From Hymenoscyphus infarciens (lineage: Eukaryota; Ascomycota; Leotiomycetes; Helotiales; Helotiaceae): a DNA stretch of 64,000 nt. The notes under the pieces are model-generated. The model saw only the letters and a program-made list of their open reading frames with translations, was not told the DNA's origin and ran no database searches. Made by a program: the position numbers and the translations under genes. Shown here one piece after another: positions 13,340-25,039 of the stretch (position 1 is its first letter; every line of letters starts with the position of its first letter). The stretch covers positions 101,402 to 165,401 of the forward strand of contig LLCB01000116.1 in assembly GCA_001414345.1 (NCBI GenBank), written 5' to 3'.

Positions 13340-14400
13340 ATTAGATATTAGATAAGCTTTCTATTATATCTAAATAGACTCTAACTTAGAGGAGATAACT
13401 ATGTTTAGAACTAGATATAGTATATATAAATATAAGGTCCTCTCTTTTAGACTCTATAATAACTCTACTACTTATTAACATTATATAAATAATATCTTAA
13501 TCGACTATTTAGACGACTTCTATATTACTTACTTAGATAATATTTTAATTTATTTAAATACTATTAAAGAATATAAAGAATAGGTTAAGAAGGTTCTAAA
13601 TCGGCTCTAAGAAGTAGGACTTTAGGTTAATATTAAGAAAAGCGAATTTAATATTACTAGAGTTAAATACTTAGGATTTATCTTAACTATAAAAGGACTT
13701 AAAGTTAACTCTAAAGAAGTAGAGCCTTTATAAAACTAAGTCTAACCTAATACTATAATAGATATAAAGTCTTACTTAGAGTTTATAGAATTCTATAGAT
13801 AATTTATTAAAAGTTATACTAAAATTGCTAAACCTCTAACTATAATAATATACTTTATAAAGCTATTTCTATAGATACCTAAATATAAAGAAGCTTTTAA
13901 AGTACTAAGAACTAGGCTACTTATAATTTAAATATTATACTACTTTAACTTTAATTATAATATAAAGGTAGAAATAGACTCCTTAAAAGGAGTAATAGTA
14001 GGTATATTCTTATAATAATATAATAGTATTTAGTACCTTATTAGGTTCTACTTATATGTTTTAGTTAGCTATAAATTAAACTAGGAGATCTATAATAAAG
14101 AACTATCTACTATTATAAAAGCTTTTAAGAAATAGTACCTTAAACTTATATTATATTAGAAGTATATTAATATATATTTAGATTATAGATTATTAGAATA
14201 CTTTATAATAACTAAGCTACTTATAGCTAAGTAAGTTTAATAGATAGAGTTTTTATTAGACTTTAACTTTTAGATTCGATTTATATCTAAGAAGAGTAAT
14301 TAAAAAGTAGATATATTAACTTAATATAAATAAGACCTAAAAACCTATAATTAAGCTAAAGTAGATAGTTGCTTATATACTCTTTTAGTACTAAATTGTT
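13340..14400 (+). pseudogene. Element B reverse transcriptase C-terminal half and RNase H remnant
   Basis: Continues the interrupted RT: LDIR-A-Y, then LDDFYITYLDNILIYL, the equivalent of the catalytic YLDDILIY box, then VKYLGFIL. At about 14080-14130 the string EIYNKELSTIIKAFKK matches the RNase H entry motif of gypsy elements. RIP stops interrupt throughout. Confidence 0.8.
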
Positions 14401-14899
14401 TAGACTCTTAAATTAATATTAAACTTACTTAGACCTTTTTATAAGAATAGTCTACCTCTCTTAATATAATTTAGTTAGACGTTATTCTAAGAATAAGTTT
14501 AAATATAATTTAGAAGTTAAAAGAAGATAACCTATACTCCTTTTAGAAAGAACGTTATAAACTTCTAGATAGATACTACCTCTTATTAGATAATTTACTA
14601 CTTTTTAAGAATTAACTTTATATTTAAAAGAATACTAAACTTTATATAAAACTAATTTAAGAAGTCTATAACTAAGTATCTAGTACTTACCTAAGTATAA
14701 AAAAGATATACTAGTTATTAGTATAATACTACTACTAGACTAGAATGTTTTTAGACTATAAGAGATATATAGGGAATTATTAAGTCTATAAATACTCTTA
14801 TTCTTAATAAACTAAGTAATAAGGCTTTCTTTACTCTCTACTTATACTTAACTATCTTATATAATATTTATATATAGACTTTAAATTATTCTTAAAAGA

Positions 14900-15950
14900 T
14901 AAATATAGATTTAATACTATATTAGTATTTATTAACTAACTTAGAAAGGATTTAGTATTAATACTCTATTACTTAACTATAGATACTAAAAGACTAGCTA
15001 AACTCTTTATTTAATAGATTTACTATTTTAGCTACTACTTTAAATTAATTATATCTAATTAGAGACCTTAATTTATATTATTATTTTAGACTAAATTTTA
15101 TTAAATAATTAGTGTTAAGCTTAAGCTTAGTACTACTTATTATAAATAGATAGATAGATAGATAGAGATAATAAACTAATATATTAATTAAAGACTAAGG
15201 CTTTTTATAACCTACTATTAAGATAACTAAAGCAAATTAATCCCTTTAATAGATAGAGTATAAATAACACTTCTATACTTATCTATTAGTATAACCTTTT
15301 ATTAACTTAAGTTTAGACTTAACTTAAAGACTTTATAAGACTAGAATATACTAAAGACTTCTATTCTTTAGAAATAACTTAACTATAATAAGGTAGTAAA
15401 AGTAGCTTAATATATATACTCTACTTAAAAGATAGCTAAAGATAATATAAATAAGGCTTAGAAAAAGATAGAGAATAGTATAAATTAGTATAGAAGAGCT
15501 ATTAACTAGAATATTAGAAATAAAGTTTACTTTTCTATTAAGAATCTTAAGATAAATTATTCTAATTAAAAGCTTATTAAATAGTAGATAGAACCTTTTA
15601 AAATACTAAAATATATAAGATACTTCTATAGATTAAAACTTCTTAAAAACTTATTAATTTATAATGTTTTCGTTTCTAATATACTTTTAAAAGATCTAAA
15701 TACCTCTCTACTAGGATAAGAGGCTCTAGAGCTCTTACTAGATATTATTAAAAGTATATAAAAATAGAAGGTATAAGAAATACTTAGTAGTAGACTTTTT
15801 AGAAGATAGCTATAGTATTAAATAAAATAGGTTAAATATAATTTAAATCCTACTTAGTATCTTATAAATAATTTTTAGGGTTTACTATATTATCTAAGAA
15901 ACTTTTATACTAAATATCTAAAAGAGCTAAGACTACTCTAATACCTCTCT
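14900..15950 (+). pseudogene. Element B integrase and chromodomain-like tail remnant
   Basis: At about 15060-15200 the frame shows the DDE integrase core in RIP-mutated form (ISN-RP-FI, then VKLKLSTTYY and a repeated GATA tract where the HPQTDGQTER motif is expected). Further on, about 15740-15910, EILSSRLFRR and the following residues resemble the chromodomain-like tail of fungal chromoviruses. Confidence 0.6.
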
Positions 15951-16089
15951 AAATAGCTTAATATATAGGAATTAGATAAGAATTAAGTAAAAGAGTTAAT
16001 TTATAAAACTCTATTAATACCCTCTAATTCTAGTTACTCTTAATAAAGAACTTATAATAAAAACCTAAGATAAAACACTAACTAGTAGA

Positions 16090-16640
16090 AATATTTAAAA
16101 TTAATAAAGTAAAGAACTAAGACTAAGTTACTACTAAAATAGAGCCTACTAACTCTCTTTAGGCTATAGCCTCTCCTTCCTCTAACTTATTATCTTCCTC
16201 TCTACTCTCTTAAGTATAAAAAGCCTAAATCGGCTCTTTCTCTACCTCCTCTTTATAAGCACGCTTCTTACCTTAGTAACCTCTTATAACCAGCTTTAGA
16301 AAGAACGCTTATAAACTCTTTAAATAGGCTTTAAAGAGAACTTAAACCTAGGTTTAGATAGAGGTCCTACTCTCTATAGTATAGTATAAGAACTATTAAA
16401 TATTAGTAACCAAAACCCCTCTAATAAGTAAGAGGTACTTATAACAACTTTAGTATAAAGTGCTTAAGTCTTCTCTAAGAGAGTAAACTATACCTTTAAA
16501 CTATTCTTTAGTACCTCTATACTAATAACAACTAATACTTTATCTAAGGCCTTAGTAGCCTTTTTAATCTTCCTCTTCTTCTCTTTAAGCTTAAGTTTAC
16601 TAAACTCCTTCTCTATAAACTATAATAACTACTTAAGTTA
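16090..16640 (-). pseudogene. Antisense reading-frame remnant within element B
   Basis: Reverse-complement reading gives FIEKEFSKLKLKEKK, IKKATKALDKVLVV and SIEVLKNSLKV. This is the counterpart of the antisense remnant in element C at 6540-7130, in the same relative place. Function unknown. Confidence 0.45.
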
Positions 16641-17412
16641 GAATAGATTTAGTATATATTTAGAATTAAACTTATTAAGATATATATAGTATTCTACTTA
16701 ATATAGTAACTATACTTCTTCGACTTTAGCTTCTTAAAAGCGTAGACGTAATCTCTGTTTTAAGATTTTATCTAAAGGCATTAAATATAGTAGACTTAGT
16801 AAGTAGCTAGAAGCGTACTAGAAGAATATAAGAGAGGTATTTTACTATATTAGATTAGCTCTAAATTAGGCCTAATAAAGGAGAGAAAGACTTACTTTTA
16901 TATATATATATATTATATATATATGTTCTAAGATAAAAGTTAGTATATAAGAATATACTAGATTAGAAGGTATTCTTACTATATATATATTGTTTTAGAT
17001 AAAAAGAAAAGAAGAAGAGAAGTTAAAATTAGAGAAAAGGCGCCTACTAATATACTACTTATAATAATAGCTATTACTTATAATTATTATTTATTACTTA
17101 ATAATTACTATTATAATATATAATAATAGTTAATAACTCTATAGTAGTATACTGCTTTCTACCTATTAGCTAATAATTAGCCTCTCTTCTATTTATATCT
17201 ATTATTATATAATATATAATAGTAAATAAAGAATGATTATCTTTTAAAATAATAATATTACTAGCTATCGACTCTACCTTAACTACTAGATATTATAATA
17301 GTAGATAAGTTATATTCTTTACGATAAATACGTAAATAATGCTCTAGTTAACCTAATAATATGTTAATCGATAACTAAAGACTTAAGATAAGTCTTTTTA
17401 AAAGAGAGAGAA

Positions 17413-17790
17413 TATAATAGTACGCTATCTTAAATTATTAGTATTTGTAGAACTACTAATACTTCTATAACTACTAATACCTCTATAACTTATTAGATAG
17501 AAGGTGCTAAAGAGAGTAAGAATTAGATATTATATATTTTGTTTTAAGGTCTTATATATTTAGCTTTAAAGCCCTTATTATTTTAGTAGCTATATTAGAA
17601 AGGACTCGGTTATTATTCTTATTAAGACTTAGTAGTCTCTAACCTCTTATATATAGATGTTTATACTTAGTATAGAAGAAGAATAGTTATTGTTTTCTTC
17701 TATATTAGTGCCTAGTATCTATATACGTTATTCTACTATACGCACTTTTATATACCTCTACTATAGTTATATATATTTCGTGCTATTATA
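17413..17790 (+). repeat. 3' LTR of element B
   Basis: 378 bp, preceded directly by a polypurine tract (AAAAGAGAGAGAA). Less RIP-mutated than the 5' LTR: it ends CGTGCTATTATA, where the 5' LTR ends ATACTATTATA. Confidence 0.9.
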
Positions 17791-17795
17791 CTTTT

Positions 17796-19183
17796 TTAGA
17801 CTTTAAAAGTCGCTTCGTAAATATAACTATACTTAGAGAGATATTAGAGTCTAAAAGATTCTTCTATATATAGAAGAAGATTATATCTTAACTTAGAAGC
17901 TCTACTACTTTAAGTAAGAGATACTAGAAAAACGACTTTAGTATAATAGTAGTAGATCGTTTAGCTATAGATAAGAAACGACGTTAAAACGCTAAGTTAC
18001 TTATAATTAGTACTTTAGTTTAAAAGAATACCTCTTTATCTAGTTTAGCTTTAAACTTTTTATAATCTAATAGTAATTCTTCTTTAGAATTAGAAGATAA
18101 TAAGTCTTTATAGAGTACTCTGATTTATAACTAAGTTATAGTAAGAATAAAATAAAATAATAATATTTAGTAATAACTCTTTTAACTAGCTAAAACTCTA
18201 CTAACTCTAGTATAGAGTCTTACTTTCTTTACTTTCTTTTTACTTCTAGCTAAGCTAGAAGTTGTTTTATTTAAATTTTTTAAATTTTTTTAAAAAATTA
18301 GATATAAATTAGTACGCTCTTAAAGTAAGCTCTTAGCTAAGTTATTACTAACTTTAATAATTTATAACTAAATAATATCTAACTTAATATTAAATACCTA
18401 CTAATCGCTTAGTCTACTCTCTTATCTAATCCGCTTTCTATATTAGATAAGAGAGAGTAATATAATAAAACTAGTAATATAACCACTTTTAGTTTATACT
18501 AAAATCGTCTTAACTAGCCTCTAATAACTCTCTATCTTTACTACTAAAAATACTCTAATAGGCTTCTACTTTTAAATATATATCTTAAACTTATATTTAA
18601 TATTTATAATATAATTATATCTTCTATATTTTAGGTTTTACTAAAAATCTCTAGAGATTTAGTAGTAGCTTTCTTAGAAGTTAGATTTAAGAACTAGATA
18701 GATAAACCTTACTTTATATTTCTATTTATTAAGTTTAAAATAAGAGATTCTAATTAAAATTAGAATATAATAAAGCGTTATTATTTTAATATATATTTTT
18801 AAAAACAACGTATTTTAGTATAAACTAAAAGTAGTTATATTACTAGTTTTATCGTATTTCTCTTATTTATCTAATACGCGAAGCGGATTAGATAAGAAGT
18901 AGAGCTAAATAATTAATCTATAAAATAGCTTAGATAAAAGAGACTATATTCTTTTAGTAAATATAAAGATAAATATAGACATTTACTTTAATATTAAATA
19001 ACTAGAATAAAGTCTCTTTTATAAGTCTCTATTTATAAACTAGTATCGTCTACGATTTAGAACTAATATCTTAATTCTTACTTAATAACCTTTAACTAAA
19101 ATAATACTTATACTATTCTAATTTAATCTTAATAATAATAAGATAGATAGACTTAAGAATAAGTCTTTTTTAAGAGAGAGAGA
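17796..19183 (+). mobile_element. Family A internal region, right part
   Basis: Resumes the A sequence interrupted by B; the first part resembles gag of B around 3560-3700. With B removed, A has only about 2.5 kb between its LTRs and no recognisable polymerase, so this copy looks non-autonomous or internally deleted. It hosts a fold-back element (18402-18920) and ends in a purine tract before the right LTR. Confidence 0.6.
18402..18920. mobile_element. Fold-back/MITE-like element with arms of about 110 bp
   Basis: The left arm (about 18402-18515, core CTTATCTAATCCGC) is repeated inverted at about 18795-18920 (core GCGGATTAGATAAG). The arms share blocks such as AAAACTAGTAATATAA, with differences mostly of transition type. 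No transposase is present and no clean target duplication was identified. Confidence 0.6.
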
Positions 19184-19494
19184 TATAATAGTCTACTATT
19201 CTATATAGCTAAGATTATATAGTATATATTATATATATAAGGTTTTAGTAGTTATTATTTTATATTATCTAATTTAGAAAGGTTTTAGATTTAGCTTTTA
19301 AACGGCTTTTAGATCTTTTTATATTATCTAAATCTCTTATATATAGCTATCTACTCTTCTATAGTTAGAAAAGGCTTAATTTAGTCTTTTCATCTATATT
19401 AGTACTTAGTATTTATATATGTTATTTTATTAAATCTACTTCTATATATCTCTTTAATAGTAGTATATATTTTATATTATTATAATTTTAAAAG
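19184..19494 (+). repeat. Right LTR of family A
   Basis: 311 bp, preceded by a purine tract (AAGAGAGAGAGA), as expected for a 3' LTR. Homology with the left copy continues about 95 bp past the LTR end, into sequence like the start of the internal region. Confidence 0.7.
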
Positions 19495-21123
19495 ACTAAA
19501 TTCGACTTTACTAGAGATAGTCTACTATAATCTCCTATTTATATATATTAGTATATCTAGTTTAAATTTAAATTAATATATACTTTATAATATATTTTTA
19601 AGTTAAAAACGCTCTAAGAAGTCTTATATTTAGAGATAAAAACTCTACTATATATATAAAGAAAATAGAGTATTATATAACTCTATTTCTATATAATATA
19701 TCTCTTAAGTCTAGAAGTGATAACTTTCTAGGCTTATAATAATAATAGACTAGATTATAAAAGAACTTCTTAACTATATTATCTTTTATTTCTATATTAG
19801 AGAATTCTATAAAGCGTACTTCTAAATAGTAATCCTAGATAATATTCTTAAGAGTAAGTTTCTATTCCTAGAGTCTATTTAACTTCCTCTCTTATACTCT
19901 AGTACGTTACTAGCTCTAGCTTTTCAGTAAAGATAGTAGATAGCGTTCGTAAGATATAGTAGCTTATAGTTAGTATTATATATATATACTAGCTTCGTAG
20001 AGTACTAGGCTTCTAGATCGTTTTAATCTAGTATCTCTTAGAGTAGCTAGTACGCTACTAGGCTTCTAGTTTATAAAAGCACTTCTAAGAGTAGCTAGCT
20101 TTATAGCTAGGCTTTATATCTTCTATAAAGAGCTTTTTATAAGCTTATTAAGAGTAAGCTACTAAAGAGATATACTAGTATCGTAGCTAGGCTTCTAAGT
20201 ACTCGTCGAAGTAAGTATTAAAGAGAAGTTAATTATACTAACTCTAATAGCAGAGAGCGCTTTACTTATATATAGTAACGTTAAATATATAAGTAGAAGA
20301 TAAGATATTATAGAGTATATTATAAGTATAAACTAGGCTTTTAACTATAACGTATTTTTAGATTAAAAACGCTCTAAGAAGCTTTATATTCGAAGGTGAA
20401 AACTCTGCTATATATATAAAGAAAAGAGGTTACGTAAGACTCTCTTTTTTAATAATAACTAATTATAACTAAGTTTATCTATAGAAGAGAAGATTAGAAT
20501 TTAGTCTACTAGTTTTAATTTAAAGAGTTTTAGATAGAAGATTAGGTTATAATAGATTTTTAAAAAGAGAGTATTAGGAAAGAAGATAGAGCGTGCTACT
20601 ATATTTATAACTCTTATATAAATAACCGTGTCTTTAAATTACGTAAATTCCGCTTTAGATTCTCTCTACTAGAATTTCAGAGCGATAAATAGTATCTTCT
20701 TATTTCTATTAGAGTAACTACCTAGGCTTCTATTAAATTCCTTTATAGAATAATTCAGCTATTAACTAGAGACTTAGTAACTTCTCTTTAGCACTCTTCT
20801 ATCTTATTATACTACGACTATTAGCTATTTATAGCTCTTAATTTAGAAGAATTAGAAAGCTTATCTTTTTACTCTTCTAATTAACCGATCTTATATAATG
20901 TTTTTATTATCTCACTCTATTATATACTATTTTTAGTTATAGAGAGTAATAACTAAATATCTTATATTTTATATTCTAAAAAGTAGGTTAAATAGCTTTT
21001 CTTCTTCTACTAAAGTAATTTAAGATATTACGTACCTCTAGTGAAGGTAGTATTAGTATAAACAAAGACTAGTAACCTGATCTTTCCTTCTTAATAAAAT
21101 TTAAGTTAACTAGCCCTTGTTTA
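19495..21123. repeat. Unassigned AT-rich repeat remnants
   Basis: No gene seen. A direct repeat of about 100 bp occurs at about 19605-19710 and 20345-20455 (shared AAAACGCTCTAAGAAG and CTATATATATAAAGAAAA). Between them lies a degenerate array with recurring GAGTAGCTAG and GCTAGGCTTCTA units (19995-20225). Confidence 0.6.
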
Positions 21124-21639
21124 TAGACTTAGGCGGCGATACGATATTTATTAGATTATCGCGATATATATCGTAGAATAAATATCGTAAATTCTTATCT
21201 AATACGATGAAATATTATTAAAAATTAACGATAATTAATAAAATATCGGGTTTTTAGCGCTAATGCCTTATAGTACTAAATAGATATTATATGACTTTTA
21301 TTTTCTTTTTCTATATCTACTTTATTATATTAAAAAGTTACTATATAACTCTAAATCTAGTATAAAAGACTTAGAGTAGAACGAGTAAGCTCTTTAAGTT
21401 ATAAGTAATTATAATTTACTATATAATTATATGACTTTAACTTTATTTTTAGAAAGAAACATTCTATTAGCTCTTAGCTAGAAGAACTATTATCTACTAG
21501 AATAACTATTTTTCCGCTGATAATCGATACATTATCGGTTATTCTTAGAAACCCGGTATTAATTAGATTACTTAATACGATATAATAAATATCGTAGACT
21601 CTCTCGATATGTCACCGGTAATATCGCCGCCTAAGTCTG
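21124..21639. mobile_element. hAT-like MITE, 516 bp
   Basis: Terminal inverted repeats (T/C)AGACTTAGGCGGCGATA are flanked by 8-bp direct repeats CTTGTTTA (21116-21123) and CTTGTTTG (21640-21647), matching at 7 of 8. CAG/TAG-type ends with 8-bp duplications are the hAT hallmark. No coding capacity. It marks the edge between the RIP block and gene-bearing DNA. Confidence 0.8.
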
Positions 21640-21905
21640 CTTGTTTGCTATAGAATTTTAAGTGAAGGGGTTTATGTTGTTCTTATTCTATAGGTTGTTA
21701 TAATAAATGTGGACCCATGAGATCTATGAAATTATTTAAGAAAGTGCAACAGGCTCCTAGAAACCAAATTTCAAATTCAAACCATACTGTGCAACAGACA
21801 CCTGACAGTACAACAACTACCACTTTTACTTGTCACATACGCAAATCTCTATCACGAATCACACATCTTCATAAAACTCATTTTCTCGTCCAAACGAAAG
21901 AAGAC

Positions 21906-24080
21906 ATGAATTCCATTGAATCTCCTAGAGTCTTACCTACTACATATGCTCTTGTACCATGGATGTCGTGGTCTAGAGAACCTCCTATTCCAGAAGAAAC
22001 ACCTATCCTAGAAGAGGTCACTACAACAATATACCCCTCAGTAACAGAGGAACCACTTCACTTCGAGTGTTTATTCTTAGGTCGCATTCCTAGAGGTAGA
22101 CATACTCCTCGCTTACATCATGTAAAATGCTAATAGTTTTAGAAATCCGAGATATGATTCTACGCGTGCTCCTATTGCGTTCTATTGGCATTGTACCATT
22201 TGTACCAGAATATCCTCGAATTGAAGGCCTAAGACCTTTCTTGATATATAAACAAAACCAACTGTGGGGCTTACGATATGCCTTCGATGGCCCAAAGGAT
22301 TTTTTACCAAGGTACTACTACCGCCCTACCATCAGTCAAACAACTCAAATCACCTAGACGACCGAACCTGACACTCAACCACTTGGTCTGATCAATAAAT
22401 TTAGGCTCACATCCCCTGAGACCGGACAAGGGCTGGTCCTTCCTGATACAGTCGACAAAGAAACAGGAGAAAAAATCCAGCACTACCCTCACCACAGGCA
22501 CGATAGAAGCACCAGGGGGTGTCCGAACTCGTGAGCCAGTCGCCAAAAGCCTACTAAAAATCAATAAGTTGTAACTTACTTTCCTTAATACTATAACTTG
22601 TTATTAGAACTCTAAAGCAATAGTGTCCTTGAATATACTCTAATCTCTCGGCCTGCCTAGTTTGTTTTTTTAATATTGTTCTTTATAGTATTCTTAGTAT
22701 ATAATTTGGTAGGAAATCGCCGGCCCACGAGTTCTGACACCCCCTAGTGAAGCATTCAAATTGTTTATCGAAGACACAGAAGAATACTTCCTTTTGCTGG
22801 ACTTGCGATACTTTGAACTTGCCAGCGCTTGAACATTGAAGCATCAGAGATCTTGTACGGGGTGAACCTCAACAATCTTCCTTGCCCTTGGTATAGAGTT
22901 CCAGCTTTCAAACATTTAGATGATCTCTCTCACCTCTCTTTTCAGATCCCCGGAATTTCCCGCCATGGGCATACAATCTCGGGAAACCAGACCTTTATGA
23001 CTATTCAGCGAATTTTTCATCCTTCTTATTTCTTCCGTGGGCTTTTCAGTGGGTCTTGCAAAATTGTCCGCTGGGACCCGCTTTTTTATTTCTTTAACAT
23101 AATTAGAATTAAGAATGCCTCTCGATTAACGCGAATTAAGCTCGAGGGCGAGTTTCAAAGCTATCTGCCAGAACCCGACTCGGAAGAATACCAACGAGAC
23201 TCGAAACATTTGGACTTTCCCAATTATCATACGATGCTACATCACGATAGTTAACGGCATTGCATGCAACATCAGAAGCTTGACACTCCTTGCAAGCAAT
23301 CTTGACAGCGAAATTCTTCGGGATGAGGATAGTATGCATAGGCAAGCCAGAGTTAATGAGGCCGTAAATATGCTAGTGGAAAGGCTTCTCACTCTTAACA
23401 ACCTCCAACTAGGCGCATACTGTTTCGACCAGCGGCCGCATGGAGTTGACCAGTGGGGCGAGTCAATCAAATGGACATCTGTCATTAAAGAACGAGCGAG
23501 AACTGCTTTTCCTCAGAAAAGTAAAAAAAGACCCCGCAACAGCCATTCTTAACATTGAAAAAGGTGTGGATAAGTTCTTTGGTGAAACCAGAGAGTTCTT
23601 TTCTCACCTCCTATATAAAGCGGAGGCATGGGAGGATTATCAGAACTATGAAGCTTTCTTCGTATAACGGGAGGTGGGACGCAAGGATTGACAAGAATGA
23701 ACTGAAAGCATTTGCTGGTGATTCAGTTTGGCTGGGTAATGAGCCTGGAAATAAGCCCTTTAAGTGGATGGGTCGCTAATACCCTTATTATAGATGGTCA
23801 CGATCCGCTGGTTTTTCGCTCAGCTTGAAATGGCGGGAGGAGAGCCCTGACACTGATGACGGCTGTAGCTATTCAGATAGCGACGCTGGAGACAATGAGC
23901 ATGAAAGTCATGGATATTGAACTAGAAACGGAGAGGACTACGGAGAGGGGGGAACTGCAAACAATGATGCTGGAGACACCCGATTTGGTACCAATATCAC
24001 TGGAGAGGCAGAGAGACTATCCTGGTCATGCTACATCTGACGCAGAGCTTGAGGTACAAGTACACATGATCCATCGCCTG
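21906..24080 (+). pseudogene. F-box-like/DUF7730-like family, copy 1 (broken)
   Basis: Homologous along its length to the intact copy at 25040-27059. An intron at the same site (after IPR, then EIRDMILR) is still recognisable around 22091-22140. Lesions: TAG at 22355-22357 where the paralogue has Trp, TGA at 22814-22816 where it has Arg, a 240-bp MITE at 22510-22749, and frameshifts near 23245 and 23515. The two stops are each one RIP-type transition. Conserved landmarks remain: GIVPFVPEY, IEASEILYG, LQLGAY and PFKWMG, plus an Asp/Glu-rich tail. The start is assigned to the ATG before NSIESPRVLP; an upstream ATG at 21717-21719 is possible. Non-functional. Confidence 0.85.
22510..22749. mobile_element. 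CACTA-like MITE, 240 bp, inside pseudogene copy 1
   Basis: Left end CACCAGGGGGTGTC; right end, reverse complemented, CACTAGGGGGTGTC, with inverted repeats of about 35 bp. Flanked by a 3-bp target duplication AAG (22507-22509 and 22750-22752). CACTA termini with 3-bp duplications define the En/Spm (CMC) superfamily. Excising the element plus one AAG restores codon alignment with the intact paralogue. No coding capacity. Confidence 0.85.
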
Positions 24081-25039
24081 TAGGCGCTCCAGAAAAGGAA
24101 CACTGAGAGTTAACAGTAAAGCTGGGATAGATTTTCTTTAGCTAGAGCTCATTCTTACAATAAAGATAGTTCCTAGTTATACTTTGTATTAAAACTCATC
24201 TTACGTAACTCGGTTATAAACCCTCTACTGCTCTTCATGAAACTTCATATTACTCGAAATTTGTCGCAACAGTCTTCTTTTAAACAGCCTCTTGTATTCC
24301 TCGCCTAAAGCAGAATCAATTTGTTATTTCGTAGTATGAAAAGTTGTTGCTGCTAATTTTCACTAAAAGTGGGCAAGAAGAAAAGATAGAACTATTACAC
24401 CACCTATCCTACAGGGTCTGCAGCCACTTTACAGTCTAATAAGTAGATACTATGTGTTTACTTGACAATAAAGGGTTTCAAAGAGCTACCTTTTGCACTA
24501 ACATGAACTTTTACACCCTCTGATGTGCGTCAAAGAACCCTTCACAATGGGCTAGGACTTTATTGAAGCCGTTTAAACTTTATCATGTCAATTTGTACAT
24601 AATGATAACTAGCTCATTCCTCAACCATCGGTAATTTCACATTTAGATACTTTTCCATTCATATGGTGAAGGTTTATTGTTTCGTACTGTGCTGTAGAAA
24701 TTTTTGGTGGCATAGGCAATTGTAAATTCACGCCTAGTTGGTGCAAACAAAGGCAGTACGTAGCTCTCCTCCTTACAGAAGTTTTAGTGAAGTGCCTAAT
24801 GTTAATATATTTTTCAATAAAAATGTGGATACATGAGCACAGGAAATTGTATATAAACACACAGAGGTTCCTGCTACCCAAAGTCATGTCAACTCCTCAA
24901 CAACATACCTTTGAAACAACACTTCATCCCTATACCTCTCCCAGTGTTCGTACTACCGTGTGTATCTCATATCACAAAGTACCTTCAAGCTCTTTAGCGA
25001 ACCTTCTACCCCACAGTTCATAGTGGAAAAAATCACCAC
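24081..25039. other. Intergenic, no gene seen
   Basis: Normal-composition spacer between copy 1 and copy 2. Short open frames only. It presumably holds the promoter of the intact gene at 25040; a short ATG frame at 24886-25021 has no support. Confidence 0.5.

Larger units (their letters stand above)
1940..17790 (+). mobile_element. Ty3/gypsy retrotransposon B (itself split by element C)
   Basis: Bounded by 378-bp LTRs (1940-2317 and 17413-17790) and flanked by a perfect 5-bp target duplication, CTTTT (1935-1939 and 17791-17795). Removing element C and its duplication leaves about 7.85 kb. The gene order read through RIP stops is zinc knuckle, protease region, reverse transcriptase, RNase H, integrase, then a chromodomain-like tail, that is the Ty3/gypsy (Metaviridae) order, probably a chromovirus. 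A purine tract lies directly before the 3' LTR. The element is dead. Its reverse transcriptase is interrupted at 5345/13340. Confidence 0.9.
250..21640. repeat. AT-rich, RIP-degraded transposon block
   Basis: Base composition falls sharply to very AT-rich. TA is strikingly common and CpA/TpG/CpG depleted, and no open frame of useful length survives on either strand over about 21 kb. Remnants of retrotransposon proteins can still be read if stops TAA/TAG/TGA are read as former CAA/CAG/CGA/TGG codons. This is the classic product of repeat-induced point mutation in ascomycetes. Normal composition resumes abruptly just after the MITE ending at 21639. Confidence 0.9.

Noticed and set aside
438..19516. 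TAGAG before the left A LTR and TAGAG at 19512 as a target duplication
   Set aside because: The same TAGAG also occurs inside the left copy at the matching place (788-792), so it is part of the repeat, not a duplication.
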